Assembly: GCA_947652115.1 (NCBI GenBank)
Contig: OX393569.1
Span: 22,505,410 to 22,569,409, forward strand
Reading direction: 5' to 3'
DNA: 64,000 nucleotides
Source: Blastomussa wellsi
Taxonomy: Eukaryota > Cnidaria > Anthozoa > Scleractinia > Plerogyridae
A program made the position numbers and the translations under genes. Positions 23,298 through 34,958 of this stretch are shown piece after piece. The first letter of the stretch is position 1. Each line of letters opens with the position of its first letter. Below the pieces are notes generated by a model. That model was given only the letters and a program-made list of their open reading frames with translations, was not told where the DNA came from and did no database searches.

Positions 23298-25018
23298 CAA
23301 TATGTTGCTATTAAACTATCTCCTTTACGAAAATGCCATGAAAGGATTTGACAAGTGACCTGGCTTCAACAGGATGGCTGCAGTGCTTGTGATAAATCAA
23401 AAGGGAAATGAACAATATGTTACAAGATGCTGGATGCCGTGCTTTAGCGGGCACTCGTTGCAGACACTGACCTGACAACAGCGAAAAGACGTTTGTTGCT
23501 CATGTTGAATTTATGCAGTTGATGACCATGTTTACTCATAAGTGCATTGCATCAATAACTGCTTTTGTCAACGGTCGCTAAGCATTATTAAACGATCAGT
23601 TACATGTGACCAAAAACGTATTAGCTATAAATCGTGAAGTTATTTTGGTTATTCAAACAGTTCAGTTTATACTGGCGTTGCAAAGCTTACCTGAACTTGA
23701 CGGCGAATGGTTAACAAAGGTACAGAGTCCAGACTGCTAGCGGCAAGCGCTATGCTCGTCACCAGTGCGGCGCTGGCATGATTCTCGTTTCTTTGACACA
23801 CAAATTGTCTCTGCAATGCAACCTTTGAGAATTATTGAAGAAAGCTACTTATGCAGTAATCTACTGCCAGCAGCCACAATTCCTAGATATTTTCTCCTCA
23901 GCACTTCTTATGGTTTGCTTTTCATACTTCTGACATCACGTGGGTTTTTAGTGGAGGTAATTCACTCAGAATCACATGACACCTCAAGGTAAAAACAGAA
24001 TATGGGTTAACTTTAATTAATTCTTACTCGGACGGGAAACCATCTGTTACACTTTTAGGGAGAGCTGGGTTTAAATTAAACAAATGCAAATTAATGTAGC
24101 TATATAGTCTTGCTTTGTAAACTAAACTTGTATATTGTGAAATAGTTACGTAAAGGGTAATAACATCTGCTGAAATCACTGACTGGTTACTTCAGCCAGA
24201 CCTGTTTTAAACGAAGACAGCAATGAATAAAGAATTCAACATACCAAACGATTTTTCAGAAAATGAAAAAGTTGCACTGATAGAAAATATATGAACCCCT
24301 AATTGCTGTAACGTTCCCATATAAAAAAACTAGAAAGGAAAAATAAATGAATTAGGTTACTCGTGATATGTGGTATCCACAATTCACAGCAATACCCACA
24401 TAACAGTTGGAGACTGAATTGAAGTATGAGAAGGAAAAGTTAAAAACCTGTTATTTTGTAGTAATTATAGCTGCTTGGAGAGTAATAATCCAAAAACCAG
24501 TTTGTTTTTGTAATTATTTTTCCTTTTTTTCTTTTGTCTAACAACGTTATCACTTGCAATTAGGTGTATGTCGAAAAACATACCTCTAAGCTGAAATACA
24601 GCAACCTTTTCTTTCCTTGTATCCAATCAGCTCCCCTTTAAAAACTTGGTCAGTGTTAAATTTTACTACGGTCAAGAACAACTACTTGAATAGCAGTTAT
24701 CAATAATGTGCTGACCACTTATAGCTATAGAAATGTCATCAAACAGTTTGTTTCCCATATACGCAAATGAAATCTATTGAATAATTTACCTGAAGGCATT
24801 CGAAATGAGGTTTTTTATCGTACTTTCTTAATTAGTCCCTGTAAAATAGTCAACACTGCAAAGTACAGCAATGAGAGAGCAAATGACGTGTTGTTTTATA
24901 TCGATCATTGTCAAAATTGCCGCTGACAAAAAGGTTGTATGTGGTGGCAAATTAGCCCGGTAATCCCGTATTCTAACTGTAAAAATACACAAGCATCTTT
25001 ATCACTTATTCCTTCATC
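23298..25018. other. 3' flank of APPBP2 and intergenic DNA
   Basis: No gene is seen. An AATAAA at 24226-24231 could end a long APPBP2 3' UTR, and ATTAAA near 23587 is a closer weaker candidate. The rest is AT-rich single-copy-looking sequence up to the satellite. Confidence 0.4.
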
Positions 25019-28000
25019 GTTGACACTTAATAAATAAACACCGCGACTTAATAACTTCTCTGAGTCACTGATGAAAGACAGATGATATATACACACCATA
25101 ACTTTATCACTTCTTCACTGATGATTGACGCCAGATATATACACACCGCAACTTTAAAACTTCTTCATTGATGATTGACACATGATATATACACACCGCA
25201 ACTTTATAACTTCTTCCGTGATGATTGACACATGATATACACACACCACAACTTTATAACTTTTTCCTTGATGATTGACACATGATATATACACACCGCA
25301 ACTTTATAACTTCTTCACTGATGATTGACACATGATATATACACACCGCAACTTTATAACATCTTCCTTGATGATTGCCACATGATATATACACACCGCA
25401 ACTTTATAACATCTTCACTGATGATTGACACATGATATATACACACCGCAACTTTATAACATCTTCCTTCATGATTGGTACCTGATATATATACACCGCA
25501 ACTTTATAACATCTTCACTGATGATTGATACATGATATATACACACCGCAACTTTATAACTTCTTCACTGATGATTGACACATGATATATACACACCGCA
25601 ACTTTATAACTTTTTCGCTGATGATTGAGAGATGATATATGCACACCGAAACTTTATAACATCTTCCTTGATGATTGACACATGATATATACACACCGCA
25701 ACTTCATAACTTTTTCGCTGATGATTGAGAGATGATATATGCACACCGAAACTTTATAACATCTTCCTTGATGATTGACACATGATATATACACACTGCA
25801 ACTTTATAACTTTTTCGCTGATGATTGAGAGATGATATATACACACCGAAACTTTATAACATCTTCCTTGATGATTGACACATGATATATACACACCGTA
25901 ACTTTATAACTTCTTCACTGATGATTGACACATGGTATATACACACCGCAACTTTATAACATCTTCCTTGATGATTGCCACATGATATATACACACCGCA
26001 ACTTTATAACTTCTTCACTGATGATTGGTACCTGATATATACACACCGCAACTTTATAACTTCTTCACTGATGATTGACACATGATGTATACACACCGCA
26101 ACTTTATAACTTCTTCACTGATGATTGACACACGATATATACACACCGAAACTTTATAACATCTTCCTTGATCATTGGTACCTGATATATACACACCGCA
26201 ACTTTATAACTTCTTCACTGATGATTGACACATGATGTATACACACCGCAACTTTATAACTTCTTCACTGATGATTGACACATGATATATAAACACCGCA
26301 ACTTTATAACTTTTTCGCTGATGATTGAGAGATGATATATACACACCGAAACTTTATAACATCTTCCTTGATAATTGACACATGATATATACAAACCGCA
26401 ACTTTATAACATCTTCCTTGATGATTGACACATGATATATACACACTGCAACTTTATAACTTTTTCGCTGATGATTGAGAGATGATATATACACACCGAA
26501 ACTTTATAACATCTTCCTTGATGATTGACACATGATATATACAAACCGCAACTTAATAACTTCTTCACTGATGATTGGTACCTGATATATACACACCGCA
26601 ACTTTATAACTTCTTCACTGATGATTGACACATGATATATACACACCGCAACTTTATAACTTCTTCACTGATGATTGGTACCTGATATATACACACCGCA
26701 ACTTTATAACTTCTTCACTGATGATTGGTACCTGATATATACACACCGCAACTTTATAACTTCTTCACTGATGATTGACACATGATATATACACACCGCA
26801 ACTTTATAACATCTTCCTTGATGATTGCCACATGATATATACACACCGCAACTTTATAACATCTTCACTGATGATTGACACATGATATATACACACCGCA
26901 ACTTTATAACATCTTCCTTCATGATTGGTACCTGATATATATACACCGCAACTTTATAACATCTTCACTGATGATTGATACATGATATATACACACCGCA
27001 ACTTTATAACTTCTTCACTGATGATTGACACATGATATATACACACCGCAACTTTATAACTTTTTCGCTGATGATTGAGAGATGATATATGCACACCGAA
27101 ACTTTATAACATCTTCCTTGATGATTGACACATGATATATACACACCGCAACTTCATAACTTTTTCGCTGATGATTGAGAGATGATATATGCACACCGAA
27201 ACTTTATAACATCTTCCTTGATGATTGACACATGATATATACACACTGCAACTTTATAACTTTTTCGCTGATGATTGAGAGATGATATATACACACCGAA
27301 ACTTTATAACATCTTCCTTGATGATTGACACATGATATATACACACCGTAACTTTATAACTTCTTCACTGATGATTGACACATGGTATATACACACCGCA
27401 ACTTTATAACATCTTCCTTGATGATTGCCACATGATATATACACACCGCAACTTTATAACTTCTTCACTGATGATTGGTACCTGATATATACACACCGCA
27501 ACTTTATAACTTCTTCACTGATGATTGACACATGATGTATACACACCGCAACTTTATAACTTCTTCACTGATGATTGACACACGATATATACACACCGAA
27601 ACTTTATAACATCTTCCTTGATCATTGGTACCTGATATATACACACCGCAACTTTATAACTTCTTCACTGATGATTGACACATGATGTATACACACCGCA
27701 ACTTTATAACTTCTTCACTGATGATTGACACATGATATATAAACACCGCAACTTTATAACTTTTTCGCTGATGATTGAGAGATGATATATACACACCGAA
27801 ACTTTATAACATCTTCCTTGATAATTGACACATGATATATACAAACCGCAACTTTATAACATCTTCCTTGATGATTGACACATGATATATACACACTGCA
27901 ACTTTATAACTTTTTCGCTGATGATTGAGAGATGATATATACACACCGAAACTTTATAACATCTTCCTTGATGATTGACACATGATATATACAAACCGCA

Positions 28001-29178
28001 ACTTAATAACTTCTTCACTGATGATTGGTACCTGATATATACACACCGCAACTTTATAACTTCTTCACTGATGATTGACACATGATATATACACACCGCA
28101 ACTTTATAACTTCTTCACTGATGATTGGTACCTGATATATACACACCGCAACTTTATAACTTCTTCACTGATGATTGGTACCTGATATATACACACCGCA
28201 ACTTTATAACTTCTTCACTGATGATTGGTACCTAATATATACACACCGCAACTTTATAAGTTCTTCACTGATGATTGACACATGATATATACACACCGAA
28301 ACTTTATAACATCTTCCTTGATCATTGGTACCTGATATATACACACCGCAACTTTATAACTTCTTCACTGATGATTGACACATGATATATACACACCGAA
28401 ACTTTATTACATCTTCCTTGATGATTGACAAATGATATATACACACCGCAACTTTATAACTTCTTCACTGATGATTGGTACCTGATATATACACACCGCA
28501 ACTTTATAAGTTCTTCACTGATGATTGACACATGATATATACACACCGAAACTTTATAACATCATCCTTGATCATTGGTACCTGATATATACACACCGCA
28601 ACTTTATAACTTCTTCACCGATGATTGACACATGATATATACACACCGCAACTTTATATCTTCTTCACCGATGATTGACACATGATATATACACACCGCA
28701 ACTTTATAACATCTTCACTGATGATTGGCACATGATATATACACACCGCAACTTTATAACTTCTTCACTGATTATTGACACATGATATATACACACCGCA
28801 ACTTTATAACATCTTCACTGATGATTGACACATGATATATACACACCGCAACTTTATAACTTCTTCACTGATGATTGACACATGATATATACACACCGCA
28901 ACTTTATAACTTCTTCACTGATGATTGACACATGATATATACACACCGCAACTTTATAACTTCTTCACTGATGATTGACACATGATATATACACACCGCA
29001 ACTTTATAACATCTTCCTTGATGATTGCCACATGATATATACACACCGCAACTTTATAACATCTTCCTTGATGATTGACACATGATATATACACACCACA
29101 ACTTTATAACTTCTTCACTGATGATTGACACATGATATATACACACCGTAACTTTATAACTTCTTCACTGATGATTGG
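25019..29178. repeat. 50-bp satellite array, left part (about 83 units)
   Basis: The unit is 50 bp: 'ACTTTATAACTTCTTCACTG', then 'ATGATTGACACATGATATAT', then 'ACACACCGCA'. Units vary at fixed positions: TTCTTCACTG, ATCTTCCTTG or TTTTTCGCTG; GACACATG, GGTACCTG or GAGAGATG; CCGCA, CCGAA or CCGTA. These variants come in repeated orders, so the array has a higher-order structure. The first units (25019-25130) are the most diverged, as expected at an array edge. Because 50 is not a multiple of 3, an open frame cycles through all frames every 150 bp, and the short open frames here have no coding meaning. Confidence 0.97.
25283..28227. repeat. 1450-bp tandem duplication inside the satellite (29 units per copy)
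   Basis: Positions 25283-26777 match positions 26733-28227 at an offset of exactly 1450 bp. The match includes private variants such as 'ATACACCGCA' (25491 and 26941), 'ACTTCATAAC' (25701 and 27151), 'TTGATCATTGG' (26168 and 27618) and 'AAACACCGCA' (26291 and 27741). All places I compared were identical. The match stops at 25282/26732 and at 26778/28228. It is either a very recent unequal exchange or an assembly duplication. Confidence 0.9.
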
Positions 29179-29340
29179 TGTAATGTCGTTAATTATTCAT
29201 GAGTTTATCACATGTAAACTTAGGTCACGTGATCAGGGAGTGAAATTAGAGAATGAGTTGAACATGCAAGCATGGCGTTGTGTTTCGTTTAACTCCGTAG
29301 AAAACACTCCCACACTCAGCCATTCGGGCACGATAGCACA
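29179..29340 (+). repeat. 5' LTR
   Basis: 162 bp, beginning TGTAATGTCG and ending GATAGCACA. It is identical to the 3' LTR by eye. It contains the palindromic 'TCACGTGA' (an E-box). The LTR is short for a gypsy element. Confidence 0.95.
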
Positions 29341-29362
29341 TCTGGCGACGAGGATGGGATTT
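29341..29362 (+). promoter_or_regulatory. Primer-binding-site candidate
   Basis: Two bases after the LTR comes 'TGGCGACGAGG'. It starts with TGG as expected for pairing with a tRNA CCA end. I have not identified the tRNA. Confidence 0.55.
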
Positions 29363-29479
29363 GATGGGATCATCAATCTAATATCTACAACAGCCCTGGT
29401 TTTCATCGAAGAATTCTCTGTACAAAGTTTTCGTGGAAGCACGTGCTGATTTGCGACGCGCTCGACTCAGTCAAACCTC

Positions 29480-32400
29480 ATGGCGGTTTCACTACCAAAT
29501 TTTCCATCGTTTGATGTCCATGCCGACGGCAATGCGGGTCCCCGTTGGAAAAAATGGCTTGCTAGATTAGAGCGACTGTTCACTGGAATGAACATCACAA
29601 CACCGAAACGAAAACGAGCCCTGTTACTTCATTATGCTGGTCCAGACGTAGACGAAATATTCGACACCTTACCAGAAACCGGGGGAGAGGGCGATTATGA
29701 CACAGCGGTCGCCAAACTGAACGAATATTTCAACCCACAGGTCAACACCACTTACGAAGTGTACAATTTTCGACAGACAAAGCAAAAAGAAGGGGAATCG
29801 TTGGATAGTTATCACACCCGACTTCGTCAACTCGCGAAAACATGCGAATTCACCGATGTTGACAAAGAAATCAAAGAGCACATTGTATTAACTTGCACTT
29901 CAAGTTCTTTACGACGCCGAGCGCTACGTGAAAATTTTTCGCTAGAAGCCCTATTGAAACATGGAAGAGCGTTAGAGCTAAGCGATAAACAGGCAAAGGA
30001 CGTGGAAAAAGTCGAAGGCGACGCCGTCAACAACATCAATTCAAAAGAAAGCGATCGACAAAGCCGCTACCGCGACCGAACCGAAGATTCATTTCAGTCA
30101 CGGCGCAAACGCTCGCAGTCACGCAATCGTCGTTTTGGAGGAAAGCAAGACAAATCTCCCAGGAAATGTGGCAATTGTGGTGGATATGCTCCTCACAAAA
30201 ACCCGTGTCCAGCGCGAGGAAAAACCTGTAAAGCTTGTGGAAAAATTGGTCATTTTGCTCATGTTTGCCGATCAAAACCTCGAACTGTGGCCCCCGTGAA
30301 TACTGGTCAAATGTCTGATGAAGAATATGAGTATGTTTACACGATCAACTATCAAGAAAACAAGAAGCCACCAATGTGTCAACTGCAAATAAATGGAAAA
30401 ACAGTGGAGATGATGATCGACTCGGGTGCATCTGTTAATCTTCTAGATGAAACGACTTTTCAAAGAATCAACAGTTCTGGCAACGAAAACCTGAAGCCTA
30501 CTCACACCAAGATTTACTCCTATGGATGTGAAACTCCTCTTCCTCTGTTAGGAACTTTCACTGCAACTGTGAAATTTAGTAATGCGAGCATTTCTGCCCC
30601 ATTACTTGTTGTAAAAGGAAGAAACGGAAATCTTCTCAGCTACCACACTGCACAGAAGCTTGGTCTAATTACAGTGTCTGTTAACACTGCCACTATCACT
30701 GACAGGGATACAAACAACTCAGAGTCCCTAAAAGAAGAGTTTAAATCTTTGTTCGGAGGCATAGGAAAAGTACCAAACAAAGAAGTGAAGTTGCATATTG
30801 ACCCTGATGTGACACCCCGAGAACAGCCCCATCGACGAATTCCTTTCCATGTTAGAGAAGATGTAGAGAAAGAGCTCAAGAGGCTTGAGAAGTTAGACAT
30901 CATTGAAACAGTTGAGGGACCTACACCCTGGATAAGTCCTATCGTTGTTGTACCCAAGAAATCTGGAGAAGTTAGAATCTGTGTTGACATGCGTGAGGCA
31001 AACAAAGCAATCAAGAGGGAAAAACATCTTATGCCAACAATCGATGACCTTATCGCTGATTTGAATGGCGCGACCCACTTCAGTACATTAGATCTGTCCT
31101 CAGGATACCACCAGCTCGAGTTAGCACCAGAATGCCGTTATGTCACAACCTTCAGCACACATGCCGGTCTAAGGAGATACAAACGTCTGCCATTTGGAAT
31201 TAATGCAGCATCAGAAATCTTCCAAGAAGCAATAAGAGAGATCCTTACTGGTTTACCTGGATGTAAAAACACTTCAGATGACATCATAGTATTCGGGAAA
31301 GGTCAAGAAGAGCATGACAAGAACCTCCGTGGTGTTCTTCAGAGGCTCAAAGAAAACAACCTTCGCCTGAACAAAGACAAGTGCGAGTTCTCCAAGACTG
31401 AAATCAAGTTCTATGGTCACATTTTCGGCTCTAGTGGTCTACTGCCTGACCCAGTCAAAGTTGAAGCAATCCACAAGGCAAGACCTCCTCAGAACTCTAG
31501 TGAAGTGAAGTCTCTGCTTGGCATGGCACAGTATGTATCTCGGTTCATACCAAATTATGCCACAATCACTACCCCTCTGCGCCTGCTGACACGACAGGAC
31601 ACGCCCTGGAAATGGGAGCAAGAAGAACAAAGAGCATTGGACAAGCTGAAAGAAGCCCTTGTTGGAGATCAAGTGATGTCTTATTTTGATCCAAGAAAGA
31701 AGACTGAAATCATTGTCGATGCAAGTCCAGCTGGTCTTGGTGGTTTACTTGTGCAAGAAGGCAAAGTTCTTAGTTATGCAAGTCGTGCCCTGAGTGATGT
31801 TGAAAACCGCTACTCCCAAACAGAGAGAGAGATGCTTGCTGTAGTATGGGGAGTGGAACATTTTCATCTGTACGTTTATGGTGCCCAGTTCTCTGTCATC
31901 ACTGATCACAAGCCCCTCATTGGCATCTTTAAGAACCACAAGCAAACTTCACCGCGAATTGAACGGTGGAAACTTCGACTCATGCCCTATGATTGTCAGC
32001 TAATCTATCGACCTGGAAGAGACGCAGAAAACCCTGCTGACTTCATGAGCCGACATCCCAGTTCCACAGTACCAGAAGAACAAAATCTGGCTGAAGATTA
32101 TGTCAACTATGTATGCACTAATGCTGTACCAAAAGCAATGACACTTGAAGAAATCAAACAAGAAACCAAACATGATGCAGAGATGCAAGCTGTCATCAAA
32201 GCTGTAGAAACTGACCAGTGGAGTAACCAAGAAGTCCAAAACTACAAGAGAATCAAGGACGAACTATCAGTGTTCAATGGACTAGTGCTTAGAAGAAACA
32301 GAATTGTCATACCATCTACTCTCCGAAGTAAAGCAGTAGACCTGGCACATGGCGGTCACCAGGGAATTGTGAAGACAAAGCAACTGATTAGAGACAAAGT

Positions 32401-33469
32401 GTGGTTCCCAGGGATTGACAAGTTAGCAGAAGAGAAGGTCAAAAACTGTCTTTCCTGTCAAGCTGCATCAACCAAATCACCACCGCTAGAACCACTTCGA
32501 ATGACCCCACTTCCTAGCGCACCTTGGAAAGAAGTTGCAGTAGACTTTGCAGGACCATTCCCTTCTGGTGATTACATTATGGTGGTAACAGATGAATTTA
32601 GCCGTTTTCCGGAAGTTGAAATACTGACCTCGACATCCGCCAAAGCTGTGATCCCCAAATTAGATGCAATATTTGCAAGACAAGGAATACCTGATGTCCT
32701 GAAAAGTGACAATGGCCCACCATTTAATGGTCATGAATTTAAAAACTTTGCTGACTACCTAGGATTTAAACACCGAAGAATCACACCATATTGGCCAAGA
32801 GCAAATGGAGAGGCAGAACGCTTGGTACAGACCCTTGAAAAATCCATCAGAATTGCTCACCTAGAGGGCAAAAATTGGAAACAAGAGTTGTACAAGTTCT
32901 TACGTCAATATCGTGCCACGCCCCACTCCACCACCAGTGTGTCACCAAGTGAAGTTTTAAACAATAGAAAGCTCAAGACCACAATACCAGAGCTACCACT
33001 CACCCAATGTAATCAACAGCAAAGTACGCCTCAAGATTTATCAGCCAGCATCGCCCAGAGAGATGCTGTGCAGAAGCAGAAGATGAAAATCTATGCTGAT
33101 CTCAAAGCACATGCTCAAGAAAGAGAGATCAAGCCAGGAGAAGTTGTACTCATGAGACAACCCAAGAAAAACAAGCTTAGCACCCCCTACAATCCAAAGC
33201 CTTTTGTCGTGGAGGAGAAGAAAGGTTCAATGGTCACAGCAAGTAATGGCTCACAGACTGTCACAAGAAATTCTTCTCAATTTAAAGTTATTCCCAAGAA
33301 TCTTGCAGAGAGCCAAGAGAATCGTGAAAAGAAAGATGAAGAAAAGACACCAGGAATGCAGCAGAACTCTCCAGAAACCAAGGAAGACTTTCCGCTGAGA
33401 CGATCAACAAGGCAGATCAAACCTCCTGTCAGATTTTCAGACTATGTACAAGTTATTTATGTCAAATAG
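29480..33469 (+). CDS. Gag-Pol polyprotein of the Ty3/gypsy retrotransposon (1329 codons)
   Basis: One frame encodes all retrotransposition functions. Gag occupies roughly residues 1-225. It is followed by two zinc knuckles, a variant CX2CX5HX3C at 230-243 and a classical CX2CX4HX4C at 250-263. The aspartic protease has DSGA with Asp at about 314. Reverse transcriptase has 'LPFGINAASEIFQ' and an active-site 'TSDD' at about 598-601, where the usual tyrosine of YxDD is threonine. RNase H has 'DASPAGLGG' at about 747. Integrase has an H-H-C-C finger starting at about 957 and a D-D-35-E triad at about 1022, 1077 and 1113. A chromatin- or target-binding-type tail with 'YNPKPF' follows. There is no stop or frameshift between gag and pol. 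The first ATG is 139 bp after the 5' LTR. Whether TSDD is functional cannot be told from sequence. Confidence 0.95.
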   Translation: MAVSLPNFPSFDVHADGNAGPRWKKWLARLERLFTGMNITTPKRKRALLLHYAGPDVDEIFDTLPETGGEGDYDTAVAKLNEYFNPQVNTTYEVYNFRQTKQKEGESLDSYHTRLRQLAKTCEFTDVDKEIKEHIVLTCTSSSLRRRALRENFSLEALLKHGRALELSDKQAKDVEKVEGDAVNNINSKESDRQSRYRDRTEDSFQSRRKRSQSRNRRFGGKQDKSPRKCGNCGGYAPHKNPCPARGKTCKACGKIGHFAHVCRSKPRTVAPVNTGQMSDEEYEYVYTINYQENKKPPMCQLQINGKTVEMMIDSGASVNLLDETTFQRINSSGNENLKPTHTKIYSYGCETPLPLLGTFTATVKFSNASISAPLLVVKGRNGNLLSYHTAQKLGLITVSVNTATITDRDTNNSESLKEEFKSLFGGIGKVPNKEVKLHIDPDVTPREQPHRRIPFHVREDVEKELKRLEKLDIIETVEGPTPWISPIVVVPKKSGEVRICVDMREANKAIKREKHLMPTIDDLIADLNGATHFSTLDLSSGYHQLELAPECRYVTTFSTHAGLRRYKRLPFGINAASEIFQEAIREILTGLPGCKNTSDDIIVFGKGQEEHDKNLRGVLQRLKENNLRLNKDKCEFSKTEIKFYGHIFGSSGLLPDPVKVEAIHKARPPQNSSEVKSLLGMAQYVSRFIPNYATITTPLRLLTRQDTPWKWEQEEQRALDKLKEALVGDQVMSYFDPRKKTEIIVDASPAGLGGLLVQEGKVLSYASRALSDVENRYSQTEREMLAVVWGVEHFHLYVYGAQFSVITDHKPLIGIFKNHKQTSPRIERWKLRLMPYDCQLIYRPGRDAENPADFMSRHPSSTVPEEQNLAEDYVNYVCTNAVPKAMTLEEIKQETKHDAEMQAVIKAVETDQWSNQEVQNYKRIKDELSVFNGLVLRRNRIVIPSTLRSKAVDLAHGGHQGIVKTKQLIRDKVWFPGIDKLAEEKVKNCLSCQAASTKSPPLEPLRMTPLPSAPWKEVAVDFAGPFPSGDYIMVVTDEFSRFPEVEILTSTSAKAVIPKLDAIFARQGIPDVLKSDNGPPFNGHEFKNFADYLGFKHRRITPYWPRANGEAERLVQTLEKSIRIAHLEGKNWKQELYKFLRQYRATPHSTTSVSPSEVLNNRKLKTTIPELPLTQCNQQQSTPQDLSASIAQRDAVQKQKMKIYADLKAHAQEREIKPGEVVLMRQPKKNKLSTPYNPKPFVVEEKKGSMVTASNGSQTVTRNSSQFKVIPKNLAESQENREKKDEEKTPGMQQNSPETKEDFPLRRSTRQIKPPVRFSDYVQVIYVK

Positions 33470-33703
33470 GATGGAGCAAGGAACTTGTCTGATACTTTTG
33501 TTTATTTTTAAGGAAGTTGACATTTGCAAACTGTTCTCTTCGAAGAAAGAGCCCTCAGATGAACATTGATTATCGAACTTGATTGTTGAACAGTGATTAT
33601 CGAATTTAATCGTTGAACATTGTTGTTTTTGTTACCTAAGAATGTTTATCTTTTGAAGACAGTTACAAAACTGTTACTCGTGATATTTTGTATTTTGTTA
33701 TCC

Positions 33704-33718
33704 GAAGAAGGGGAGGGA
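33704..33718 (+). promoter_or_regulatory. Polypurine tract
   Basis: 'GAAGAAGGGGAGGGA' lies directly before the 3' LTR, as needed for plus-strand priming. Confidence 0.85.
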
Positions 33719-33880
33719 TGTAATGTCGTTAATTATTCATGAGTTTATCACATGTAAACTTAGGTCACGTGATCAGGGAGTGAAATTAGAGAATGAGTTG
33801 AACATGCAAGCATGGCGTTGTGTTTCGTTTAACTCCGTAGAAAACACTCCCACACTCAGCCATTCGGGCACGATAGCACA
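33719..33880 (+). repeat. 3' LTR
   Basis: 162 bp, the same sequence as the 5' LTR by eye. It is followed by the target duplication ATTGG and more satellite units. Confidence 0.95.
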
Positions 33881-34345
33881 ATTGGTACCTGATATATACA
33901 CACCGCAACTTTATAACTTCTTCACTGATGATTGACACATGATATATAAACACCGCAACTTTATAACTTCTTCACTTTTGATTGACGCATGATATATAAA
34001 CACCGCAACTTTATATCTTCTTCACTGATGATTGACACATGATATATACACACCGCAACTTTATAACATCTTCACTGATGATTGACACATGATATATATA
34101 CACACCGCAACTTTATAACATCTTCACTGATGATTGACACATGATATATACACACCGCAACTTTATAACTTCTTCCTTGATAATTGACACATGATATATA
34201 CACACCGCAATTTTATAACTTCTTCACTGATGATTGACGCATGATATATAAAATCCGCAACTTTATATCTTCTTCACTGATGATTGACAGATGATATATA
34301 CACACCGTAACTTTATAACTTCCTCCTTGATGATTGATAAATTAT
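33881..34345. repeat. 50-bp satellite array, right part (about nine diverged units)
   Basis: The same unit resumes after the retrotransposon. The units here differ more from consensus ('CACTTTTGATTGACGCATG', 'TATATATACACACC', 'AAAATCCGCA') and fade out by about 34345, so this is the right edge of the array. Confidence 0.93.
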
Positions 34346-34955
34346 ACATATATTTGCCGCAACTAAATTACTTTTTTTTCTTTCTGGTCACATTTTACGT
34401 TGGCACTGCAGCTTTGTATTGTCTTATATTTGCGCTGGGTTATAGTTGATTGTAATTGTTTTTTCTACTTCATTGTAAATGCCGTCAGGATTCATTTGGA
34501 TTGATTAAATGTAGAAGGCCAATTTGAATGTTTGTAATCGAGTTGGAAGGAGGAATGGGAGGCGAATCATTTCCCAGTGCTTTCCATTAATTTGTGCATG
34601 ACTGCGCAGGTTTTTACTCTGTGCAGTTATTTATCTCCTACCTTTATCTTTGTCCAGTAACATTTCTTCGGATCTGCTTATGGGAGCTGTTGTAAATATT
34701 TTTTGTACATGCACACTGGCTTATAGATGTTTCCGGTATCTTAAGCAGAACCAAAAGGAAGAAACGTCTTTGAAATACTGCGTCGATAGTTTTCATTGTT
34801 TTTTCATCGTTTCATTGTTACGTCAGTTTCGTTCGCGCGCGCTGAGCGTTGGTTTCGCGCGCTGTAAGTTTTACAAAATTGACAATTGTTCTGCTCTCGA
34901 ACATCGTAAATCTTAGAAATTCAGCGGCAGATATAGTTCTGTGACTTATTAAACT
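34346..34955. other. Intergenic DNA right of the satellite
   Basis: I see no gene. A GC-rich palindromic spot 'TTCGCGCGCGCTGAGCG' lies near 34830. Confidence 0.4.
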
Positions 34956-34958
34956 GAT

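Larger units (their letters stand above)
29179..33880 (+). mobile_element. Full-length Ty3/gypsy LTR retrotransposon, recently inserted in the satellite
   Basis: The element is bounded by two 162-bp LTRs that I read as identical and that begin TG and end CA. The 5-bp target sequence ATTGG is present on both sides (29174-29178 and 33881-33885). Between the LTRs are a primer-binding-site candidate, one 1329-codon gag-pol frame and a polypurine tract. Satellite units flank it on both sides, so it landed inside the array. No env-like frame is present. Identical LTRs and an unbroken frame point to a young, possibly still mobile copy. Clade assignment (Mag-like, by the fused gag-pol and short LTRs) is an inference. 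Confidence 0.95.

Noticed and set aside
26404..28096. Two identical 80-codon open frames on the - strand in the satellite
   Set aside because: They arise because the 50-bp unit has no stop in the right register over 150 bp; they are the same text duplicated at 1450 bp.
25019..29178. Regular repeats considered as a CRISPR array
   Set aside because: There are no unique spacers, the unit is a continuous 50-bp tandem repeat, and the genome is eukaryotic.
29132..29449. 105-codon + strand frame running from the satellite through the 5' LTR
   Set aside because: It crosses the insertion junction and has no domain; it is not part of gag-pol.
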